Shown piece after piece: positions 56,060 through 64,000 of a stretch of DNA of 64,000 nucleotides (position 1 is the first letter of the stretch; each line of letters starts with the position of its first letter). The DNA is from Albugo candida (taxonomy: Eukaryota > Oomycota > Peronosporomycetes > Albuginales), in contig JBDOQK010000018.1 of NCBI GenBank assembly GCA_040437565.1, positions 124,001 to 188,000 of the forward strand, given 5' to 3'. Made by a program: the position numbers and the translations under genes. Below the pieces are notes generated by a model, which made no database searches, was not told the origin of the DNA, and saw only the letters and a list, made by a program, of their open reading frames with translations.

Positions 56060-59000
56060 TTATCATCAGCTGTGGTGAATGATCGAAATGCAAAAATGTA
56101 ACTGTCCGAAAGGTACGCTAACATTGTTGTAGCACTTTGTCAGCTTGTGTGCATACCGTAGCCACGAAGCATGATGTAAGGCTACGAGTGTCTGCAATGA
56201 TCCGATTGTTGGTTCATAACACTGGTCAGCACATTGAGCATCTCTTCTTCGCGTCAATCATGTTTGATCTTTGGTGAAAGGGTCGCGCATCTCTGATCTT
56301 GCATCTATAATGCAGACCATCGCCGTTTCTTGCTATACAGTGTTGTGTATGGTCTCATCCTGATGTGCTGCTGGCACTTATACAGTCTTCTTCTCCATCG
56401 ATATCAGCGCGAATGATAAGCTGGCCGAGTATGCGCCAAGTGAAATCGCATCGGCCGTTCGAACCGGAAGCACGTCATAAACAATAATTGGTTATGCGTT
56501 TTCTCGTGTTTAGATTGCTACAGTACACGTAAAAGGAGTCACGACATAGACTGATCCTCTCGAAAGATCCGTAGTGTCACCAATCCCATTATCATTCTGC
56601 ACAGACGTAGATAAGTAAACATCAGCTATGATTGACCGTTGACAGTCACTCAGGGTGCTAATCGAAAGGATGCAGCACTTCCCTGAGATGTATTTGAAAC
56701 ACATTTAGGAACTCAAGCATATAGTGAAGAGCTGCATGCGAGTATATTCCATTCCTGATGATCGAAACTGTGTTCAGGAATGCTAGCTTTCGATAAAGAC
56801 AAAAGGAAATGCGCTAATAGCACATAAACAATTTAGAGAAACATACATATTGCCGCTTTAAAACAGCACATTGGGTATCAGTATTGCGTGCCAAAATACT
56901 GAAAACACAGCACTCGCGTGCAAAAATTGAGAAACGCTAGCCAGTTGAAGGCTTTTACGGATTTAGCAACTGCGGAAGTGGCGAAGGCGCCTTAGATTGT
57001 AAAAGGGGTCCAGGGAACAAGTCAAGCACGGAAAGTCAATATGTTAAACCTTGTCGACCCAATGTGTGCAGATAATCAATATCCATCTCAAGAATGTACA
57101 CAAGACTCTTTCCGAGAAAAAGTGTTGCAAGTTGTTCGATAGGAGAAAACGGTATTTCCATATTGAAAGGAATCATGCACCTCCATGAGGTCAGCAGTAG
57201 CTACGTTTTGTGAATCCTAGTCCATCTCACTAACCACTTATTGGCAGAAACATCGAAGCACCCATCCTAGTGAACATCGGTCTTTGTCCCCATTCAAAGT
57301 GCGGCAAATTATCAAATAGGAACGTGGTCATTGATGGGAGCCGTTAGGTGCCACCTTTACTCACCAATCACTAAAATTCGACATTGTAAGCATGGGAATA
57401 AAGCTCACATGAGCTTTCCGTAAGAACTTTACGGTTCAGATTTATTGCTTAGACTTCGTCGCTACGCCGTCATAAATACATGTAGTCTGTCCCAGTAATT
57501 TTAGCTCTGCATCCGATGTCTGGTGAGCCTCCATTGCTCGATCCAATCTGCCCTCACCTCCCTGACCACAATATCTGCGATGAAGATACCAACCATTGAA
57601 TCTTGTGAAGTTGGAAATTTCTGGGTTAAAGGTACAACTTCTAGTTTATACGAGATCCTGAATGAGTTTACGTTATTGGCGCACTAACGCACGGGTCAAA
57701 TCGCCATGACCGGTTGGGCAGATGGCACACTGTACTTATCGTAAGTGGGCTGATCGGGCGTAATTCTGTATGTGTTGCTATAAGCTGTGGTACTAATAAT
57801 GTATTGATGATGAAAACTCTATGCATATCATATAGTCGCTCATAGATGAAGCGGGCTGTGAGCTTCATGTTTTTTGAATACAGTGAAAGTAAGAAGCTCA
57901 AAGGAGCGCATATTGAAGTATAGCAGGAAGTTAGTCAGGTAACATAAATCTAAAAACTATAAGGATAGAAGAAGCTAAAGTGTAGATCGTAGCTCCGGCG
58001 ACTTCCAAACGAGCGATTTCATACGCTTTTGTACAGTAACATACCCCGATAGAAATGCTTTATAAATCACTAGACTCTCTCCATAGGAACCCCTTATGCG
58101 GGAGCTCATGGCTCAATTGTCCGCAAAAATAATGTGGGGAGACATCCATTCCATTGAAACTGCTAAGTGAAATCGAAAGCATACCAGCTCGCTGCGCCTA
58201 GGTGCTTCCGTACGTGTTGTGCTGGTGTGCTACGATCCGACTGATAGATTCTATAAAGGCTTTTCCAATCTGACGCGGTCCTGAGTGAGTTGACGAGGCA
58301 ACCGACATCTTCACACAGGTTTCAATTTACGGATTGAACGATTGACGCCACCGTTAGAAGATAATATTTGATTCTCTATCACAAACATTTCGAATTGGCG
58401 GCGTCAAATGACATCAGGCGTGGCGATGCGCTATCGGAGCGCTAGCATTTAGGTGCTCACGTATAGTAGCATAGTAATCCATTAAAGTCTTTACTGCCTA
58501 ATTTATCTGCAAGCGAAAGTGCTTGATGACAAACATTTCTATCTTAAAATGTGGGATAATGAGGTTCATGTGATCCGTCAAAATCTCCTGAAGTTAGCAA
58601 AAGAACGAGAGATAACGCATCATTGGCGACGTCACATATAGTGATAACAAGAAAAGAACTGATGCTGATGTCATCCACACCTTCAAGTATGGTTTGCGAG
58701 TTGAGGCTCCAATATTATCGTAAGCCTTTACAGAGTGTGATCTAAGCCGTCCTGGATTTCTAATATTGTGGGCTTTTCTTACTCGGTCATGAATGAAACC
58801 AATGGCATTGGGCTCAAGCTTGATTTTGTTGCCCTCACAAAAATGCGTGACCAGGATTACATACAAAATGTAATTCGAAAGAATGTAAACGTAATGCTAG
58901 CACGACCTCTTACTCTCTTAAAAGTACGCAGTTGACTCTTTCTGCAAGATGGAAGATTTGGTGTGACTGCTTATGCAGCATATCGAGTCACTAAAATTTT

Positions 59001-59181
59001 TCCAGANNNNNNNNNNNNNNNNNNNNNNNNNNNNNNNNNNNNNNNNNNNNNNNNNNNNNNNNNNNNNNNNNNNNNNNNNNNNNNNNNNNNNNNNNNNNNN
59101 NNNNNNGCCATCCGTTTGTCTAATACTTAGGTTTTTTATCTCTTCTATCGCGCTCCAGAAGTCGACTCGTGATTTACAACA
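56060..59181. other. Gene-poor stretch with gap 14
   Basis: About 3 kb in which I see no coding block longer than 90 codons and no domain. The 100 N at 59007-59106 have no flanking repeat, unlike most other gaps. The last 75 bp are the 5' leader of RPL15. Confidence 0.6.
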
Positions 59182-59802
59182 ATGGGAGCTTATAAATACT
59201 TGGAAGAGTTATGGAAACGAAAGCAGTCAGACGTATTGCGCTTTTTGATTCGTGTACGCGCATGGGAATACCGTCAGCAACCTGTCATCTATCGTGCACC
59301 ACGTCCTACACGTATCGACAAGGCTCGTCGTCTAGGTTATAAAGCAAAGCAAGGCTACGTGATTGTACGTGCCGCAGTTCGTCGTGGTGGACGTAAGCGC
59401 CCCAACTCCAAGGGTATCGTATACGGTAAACCCAAGCATCACGGTATCAATCAATTGAAATTTGCCCGAAACTTGAGATCAGTTGCCGAAGAACGTGCTG
59501 GAGCTCGATTCACAAACTTGCGAGTTCTAAACTCGTACTGGATCAATCAAGATGCCACCTACAAGTACTATGAGGTAATCATGGTCGATCATTCACATAA
59601 AGTCATCCGCCAGGACCCTCGTATCAGCTGGATTGTAAACCCTACGCATAAACGCAGAGAAAAGCGTGGCCTTACTTCTGCTGGACGCCAGGGTCGTGGT
59701 TTGCGCAAGCGTGGGCACCGAGCCAACAAAATCCAAGGTGGATCAAGTCGTCACAACTGGAAGCGTCGCAATACTCTATCGCTGCGTCGATACAGATCTT
59801 AG
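59182..59802 (+). CDS. RPL15: 60S ribosomal protein L15
   Basis: Intronless coding sequence of 206 residues starting [20 protein letters not shown], which is almost universal for eukaryotic L15 (usually 204 residues). Further hallmarks are [39 protein letters not shown] and the C-terminal [11 protein letters not shown]. It is a structural protein of the large subunit near the base of the L1 stalk side. Codon use is biased toward C-ending and CGT codons compared with its neighbours, as expected for strong expression. The next gene, PP2C, is on the same strand. Confidence 0.98.
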   Translation: MGAYKYLEELWKRKQSDVLRFLIRVRAWEYRQQPVIYRAPRPTRIDKARRLGYKAKQGYVIVRAAVRRGGRKRPNSKGIVYGKPKHHGINQLKFARNLRSVAEERAGARFTNLRVLNSYWINQDATYKYYEVIMVDHSHKVIRQDPRISWIVNPTHKRREKRGLTSAGRQGRGLRKRGHRANKIQGGSSRHNWKRRNTLSLRRYRS

Positions 59803-60084
59803 GCTTCTTCTGTACTTTCCAAGTGCTATTTTGCAGTTCCTTCGAGCTTCCCATACTTTGATCGAACTTTGTTGTGAATACAGAATTACGATCTAGTGAT
59901 TGTTAGGTTTCTTACGTTCTTGACACCCTATGAAAAAGTTGTTTTGACTGTCTAGACCATTCAAAAGTACGATGCCGGCAATGCATTGCTGCCAACTCGT
60001 GAGTTATCATGAGGAGCTGGTACGCGCGCTATTAACGACGGACAGTAGACATACATCACGTAGCTTAATCATATAGAATCCTAG

Positions 60085-61084
60085 CTATCGTAAGACAATG
60101 GAAGATCGAATCAAGATCATTGACGGCTTCATGGGGAATAGTAAGCAAGGTTTCTTTGCCGTTTACGACGGCCACGGCGGTTTGATGACTATCCAGCATT
60201 GCATTATTCGTTATCGCTACATTTACGCGCGTATGCAGGAATGGAGGTAGCGACGTTTCTGCAGCAAGTTTTGCATCAAGAAATCGCAAAGCAGATTTCG
60301 GTCGAAGAGAGTGATTGCACAATTGAAAAAAAGCTACAAAGGTGCGTTGAAGCTATAGAGAGATATGTGATTATCGTATGATTTATTGTAGGGCGTACGC
60401 AGTGACCGATGTCATGTGTTGCAAATCAGTTGCAGGCTTTGCTGGCTCCACAGCAATAACGGTCCTATTGCTTGAGAATGAAAAGCACCAGAGAGTTCTG
60501 TATACGTCTAATGTTGGAGATAGGTACAATAGTGAATCACTATCCAACCTCTTCTAATCTATCATATTCCAGTCGTGCAGTGCTATGCCATCGAGGAAAT
60601 GCCTGCCGTTTATCAGTGGATCATCTTGCAATACAGCCAGAAGAAGTAGACCGGATTATCAAATGTGGAGGATTTGTGATGCATGATCGTGTTCTTGGCG
60701 TTTTGGCTGTCTCCAGGTAATTACAGCATACCCACACGGAGCCAATGCACTTAGCACGTTACACAAGGAGCTTTGGCGATCGCGCATTCAAAAACTATGT
60801 GATTGCCCAACCAAGCACAAATGTGAAAATGTACGACACAAGAATTGATAATGCATTGCCACTTTGTTGATTTGATGGCTCGTAGAATTGAACCAGTCCT
60901 AGATTTCCCTTTTCTCGTTATTGGGTGTGATGGACTATGGAACGAGTTTGAAGATCAGGAAATTATTGATTTCGTATCAAGTATTGAGCATTCGAAACGA
61001 GAGAATGCCGCTAAATTGCTGACAGGCTTGGTATTGGAAAAGAATGGTGATGATAATGTCACCGCTGTCGTTATATATATATAG
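60085..61084 (+). CDS. PP2C-type Ser/Thr phosphatase, 5' exon unresolved
   Basis: Metal-dependent PP2C phosphatase, heavily spliced: exons 60085-60179, 60239-60341, 60392-60523, 60573-60716, 60768-60830 and 60886-61084, with introns of 49-59 nt. Motifs in order: [17 protein letters not shown] (metal-binding Asp and Gly), [50 protein letters not shown] (metal Asp) and DDNVTAVVI. All metal-coordinating positions are present. The sequence before YRKTMED should come from an upstream exon in 59940-60040 that I could not fix. At about 245 residues it is close to a bare catalytic domain, so regulatory tails are short or lie upstream. It is convergent with the proline-rich gene. Confidence 0.9.
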
Positions 61085-61187
61085 GTTGAGTGGGACGATA
61101 TGGCCTACGTATCTAGCAGCCATTGCACTAGGTATAAAGAAGGGAGTATGTGAATGCAAAAAAAATCTTTGTGAAATGCTATTACGG

Positions 61188-61676
61188 CTATGAACACTGC
61201 TCATGAACACCTGATTCCTGTTTGGGTGGACTTGGTGATTGTTCGGTACTTGGAGGGTGTGGTTGTGGTTGTTCTGGTGTGTAGGCGTCATGACCTACCT
61301 CATGTGGAGTAGATGTAGATGTAGGTGGAGGAGTTGTAGATGTAGGCGTAGGTGTGGGTGGAGGAGGTGGAGGAGATGTAGAGGTAGGTGAAGGAGGCGT
61401 TGGTGCGGGTGGAGGAGGTGGAGGAGGTGGAGGTGGTGAATGCTCCTTTTCATCCTCCTCCTTATAATTTTCATCCTCACCCTCTTTCTCTTTCTCTTTC
61501 TTGGAATCATTATCATCATCGTCATCATTCTGTTTTGATAGGTCGATATCCTTCTCAGTGAGATCAATCCCATTAAGGCGCCGAATGTACTGAGGTTGTT
61601 TTCCGGCAAAGTTCCCATTACATAGTATAAATGATAAGATGAGAGATAGCATCGTCTGAAGAACGATGGAATTCAT
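61188..61676 (-). CDS. Secreted acidic/proline-rich protein, effector-like
   Basis: 162 residues from ATG 61676 (the open frame extends upstream only to a GTG). A strong signal peptide, MNSIVLQTMLSLILSFILCN, ends at about residue 25. Shortly after comes IRRLNG (residues 31-36), similar to but not matching the RXLR host-entry motif of oomycete effectors. An acidic lysine/glutamate stretch follows (DDDDDNDSKKEKEKEGEDEN), loosely in the place of the dEER motif. Then come about 75 residues of Pro/Thr/Ser repeats (a run of ten prolines, PTPTSTTPPPTSTS). One Cys is near the C-terminus. It may instead be a cell-wall protein with an extensin-like rod. The effector idea is inference. Confidence 0.6.
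   Translation of the reverse strand: MNSIVLQTMLSLILSFILCNGNFAGKQPQYIRRLNGIDLTEKDIDLSKQNDDDDDNDSKKEKEKEGEDENYKEEDEKEHSPPPPPPPPPPAPTPPSPTSTSPPPPPPTPTPTSTTPPPTSTSTPHEVGHDAYTPEQPQPHPPSTEQSPSPPKQESGVHEQCS
61303..61437. repeat. GGA/GGTGTA-rich low-complexity tract
   Basis: Imperfect triplet and hexamer repeats (GGAGGTGGAGGA and GTAGATGTAGG types) code on the minus strand for the proline/threonine-rich part of the secreted protein. Such tracts change length readily by slippage. Confidence 0.85.
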
Positions 61677-62082
61677 TTCCAAACTCGAAAGTGAAAAAGG
61701 ATCACTACAATGAATAGTAGCAGTTTTCACGTCTCAAAATGAAGCTAATCCAAGCTGTTGCTGATGGAGAGCAATTGTAAAGTGAGTAGTGTTGGTATAC
61801 TGAAGTCGATCCGTGTCGATATGGCCTTTACGGGGTATGACTCATCAGTCGTTCGGAGAAGGAGACAACGCATACAAAGGTTGACGCTTTCCCGATTGAC
61901 GTGTTACAGGTGGTGTAGCACGTCATTTATTCTTCAGGTGAGTTGTATTATAGAATATAAGCGCGATCATCATTCAGTATACGTTATATAAAGGGTATAG
62001 ATATTTCTGTCGAGTAAGGTGGTAGCCTACTTCCTCACCAAATGTGAATACCGGTGCATCACTGGTATACCAAGTCGTTTGA
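61677..62082. other. Intergenic or unresolved 5' exons of SNARE gene
   Basis: About 400 bp containing an ATG near 61739 and short coding-like blocks (MAFTGYDSSVVRRRRQ from about 61820) that may be upstream exons of the following SNARE gene. I could not join them. Confidence 0.3.
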
Positions 62083-62615
62083 ATGCCGGAAGTGAAAGGA
62101 TTTGGGGACTATTTGACCAAAGAGGAGCATCGAGGTCACATGTCAAGAAGCCCAAGAGGTTACCTGTCATCGACGAGGAACTATAACACATTTGATGAAG
62201 ATCCTGTAAGCATACTGAAATATTCGGCCTGATCACATGCTCTTTGATACTCATTCTTAGAATGTGAAAAGAATGCTTCATACCAGTCTTCAAATCGAAC
62301 AAAGCATTAAATCCATGTCTGAATCGGAGATTATAGCAAAGAACGCGTTAGTAGAGTTAGAATTACAACGTGCGCAATTGCAAGATATGCGAGGTATGGT
62401 AACCGAGACATCAACTCTGACATCTCAGACAAGAGCCTTACTACACACAATCGCCGAGCGAACATATCGAAGAAAGGTGCATACTTACTGACGCATACTT
62501 TACGTGTCGTTCTATCTCCTGTTACATCTTGTATTGTAAGGTTTTTCTGTGGATGGTGATCGTAATTCTGATTATAGCGGACTTGCTTATATTTTATTTG
62601 ATATACGTACGCTGA
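62083..62615 (+). CDS. SNARE protein C-terminal part (Qb-like)
   Basis: Three exons, 62083-62205, 62261-62476 and 62541-62615, with introns of 55 and 64 nt, give 137 residues from ATG 62083. More N-terminal exons may exist. The SNARE heptad helix is visible around SIKSMSESEIIAKNALVELE, then QRAQLQDMRGMVTETSTLTS with the central Gln layer likely in this stretch, then a basic linker TYRRK and a C-terminal anchor WMVIVILIIADLLIFYLIYV. This layout fits Golgi or endosomal Qb SNAREs such as GOSR or VTI1 relatives. The exact type is open. It lies about 280 bp upstream of VTI1 on the same strand. Confidence 0.7.
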
Positions 62616-62965
62616 AAAGGGAATGTAGATGTCAATATTTTCAGTCGCATGTGTTATATGACATTTTACCTACGATACCGGTATAGGCAGCTAAGCTACC
62701 CGCATTAGCTGATGGGCGAGCTGTCTATCTTTCATCATCAGACTCAGACGAAAAAGCCGGTCCTTTTCTAAACTTACACGCATTCTCCATCTGAACCCTT
62801 TTTTGGCATCGAGTCGTACTTTGAAAATCGCGCTCTTTACCACATCACCTCCAATAACGCTACATAAGCCAGTCAGTTTATTGCTTCCAGAAAGATGACA
62901 GAACTATTTCTGAGTTACCGGGACGAATTTGAACAGTATCGGGATGATGCTTTAGAGCAGATCAA

Positions 62966-63065
62966 NNNNNNNNNNNNNNNNNNNNNNNNNNNNNNNNNNN
63001 NNNNNNNNNNNNNNNNNNNNNNNNNNNNNNNNNNNNNNNNNNNNNNNNNNNNNNNNNNNNNNNNN
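62966..63065. other. Assembly gap 15, flanked by 407-bp direct repeat
   Basis: Bases 62559-62965 equal 63066-63472. The repeat carries the end of the SNARE gene and the start of VTI1, so 62895-62965 is a second copy of the VTI1 start and not another gene. Confidence 0.97.
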
Positions 63066-63401
63066 ATCGTAATTCTGATTATAGCGGACTTGCTTATATT
63101 TTATTTGATATACGTACGCTGAAAAGGGAATGTAGATGTCAATATTTTCAGTCGCATGTGTTATATGACATTTTACCTACGATACCGGTATAGGCAGCTA
63201 AGCTACCCGCATTAGCTGATGGGCGAGCTGTCTATCTTTCATCATCAGACTCAGACGAAAAAGCCGGTCCTTTTCTAAACTTACACGCATTCTCCATCTG
63301 AACCCTTTTTTGGCATCGAGTCGTACTTTGAAAATCGCGCTCTTTACCACATCACCTCCAATAACGCTACATAAGCCAGTCAGTTTATTGCTTCCAGAAA
63401 G

Positions 63402-64000
63402 ATGACAGAACTATTTCTGAGTTACCGGGACGAATTTGAACAGTATCGGGATGATGCTTTAGAGCAGATCAAGCTATTGGAAACTACGGTCGAAGAAGGT
63501 TGGTGACAATGATTTATCGATGCGTAGCTCTCAGCTTTCATCGCAGATCAACGCGAGGTAATAGTTCGGAAGGCAGAGGGCAACATTGAAGAGGCTGAGC
63601 GTTACGTATGCAGACTTTGCATCAATACGATTTCCGATCGAAAACATCATTATCTTCTTTCTAGCTGCGAATACTCGAAAATGAATCACGTGCTGGTGAC
63701 TCGCAAGAGCGTAGGAAAATGCATCAGCAGTTGCGGAGTTGTAAATCACATGTCGATCGTCTCAAATCGCGACTCGATCGCACGAAACTGATCGGTCAAA
63801 GTCAACAAGAGCTTAACGCTCGACCAGAGCAGATGACCGCGGTGAGAAAATTGATCGGACCAGTGTCCACGTTTGTGTTTAATACTGCTGCGTCCTGTTT
63901 GGTAGCAAGAGAATATGATGCGATATCAGAAACGGCTGGATAGGTACATCAAATAAAGTCAAGTTCATTTTTTTCTGCTTTTCAGTGACAGAATGGGCTG
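63402..64000 (+). CDS. VTI1-like Qb SNARE, 3' end outside window
   Basis: Vesicle-transport v-SNARE of the VTI1 group, N-terminal part. Exons: 63402-63498, 63547-63605, 63665-63841, 63906-63943 and from 63986 onward, all joined in frame through introns of 42-64 nt. The start MTELFLSYRDEFEQYRDDAL matches the VTI1 N-terminal three-helix bundle, followed by EEAERYLRILENESR and RLKSRLDRTKLIGQ. The SNARE motif and membrane anchor must lie beyond the window. VTI1 acts in traffic between Golgi, endosomes and vacuole. The neighbouring SNARE gene upstream ends 280 bp before this start in the collapsed sequence. Confidence 0.8.

Noticed and set aside
62895-62965. A separate truncated VTI1 gene
   Set aside because: It is the left copy of the 407-bp overlap at gap 15.

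Overview
The window looks like nuclear DNA of a compact protist genome, most probably an oomycete and plausibly a white-rust Albugo. That is inference. The support is tightly packed genes, very short GT-AG introns (about 42-65 nt in nearly every gene I could splice), a WRKY19-like Cys/His zinc-repeat protein of the type annotated in oomycetes, secreted GH3 glucosidases in tandem, and a candidate secreted effector-like protein. It is a draft scaffold. It holds 15 runs of exactly 100 N, and 12 of them are flanked by an identical direct repeat of 22 to 1017 bp. These look like contig ends that overlap but were not merged, so apparent tandem duplications next to gaps should not be read as biology.

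Layout. 1-10.7 kb: three GH3 beta-glucosidase genes (the first open at the window edge, the second missing its middle), a decayed copy and an intact copy of a membrane F-box/cytochrome b5 gene, and an LTR-like relic. 11.9-16.8 kb: a conserved gene of unknown function, a PKA-type kinase and a SET-domain methyltransferase. 17-31.6 kb: a dense block with Listerin (LTN1), a prenylated ubiquitin-fold protein (UBL3/MUB), LAS1, an MNN-type glycosyltransferase, a small spliced gene, a FYVE-C2-membrane protein, a SKP1-like protein of the plant ASK20/21 type, and eIF4E. 32-41.5 kb: the WRKY19-like/HMA-like protein, a methylglutaconyl-CoA hydratase, a PX-domain protein, a METTL22-like methyltransferase and a tail-anchored protein. 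41.5-45.9 kb is gene-poor, with two weak candidates. 45.9-54.1 kb: CCDC112-like, NHP2 and a FYVE-like zinc-finger protein. 54.1-59.2 kb is gene-poor apart from one small spliced type I membrane protein. 59.2-64 kb: ribosomal protein L15, a PP2C phosphatase, an acidic/proline-rich secreted protein, a SNARE gene and the 5' part of VTI1.

The genes are ordinary independently transcribed eukaryotic units, not operons. Several fall into shared processes. LTN1, LAS1, NHP2, RPL15 and eIF4E serve ribosome production, translation and its quality control. LTN1, the SKP1-like protein, the F-box protein and UBL3 belong to ubiquitin or ubiquitin-like pathways. FYVE-C2, PX, FYVE-like and two SNARE genes belong to membrane traffic. 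I see no sign that clustering reflects co-regulation. Exon boundaries were placed by eye from reading frame and GT-AG sites and need transcript support.
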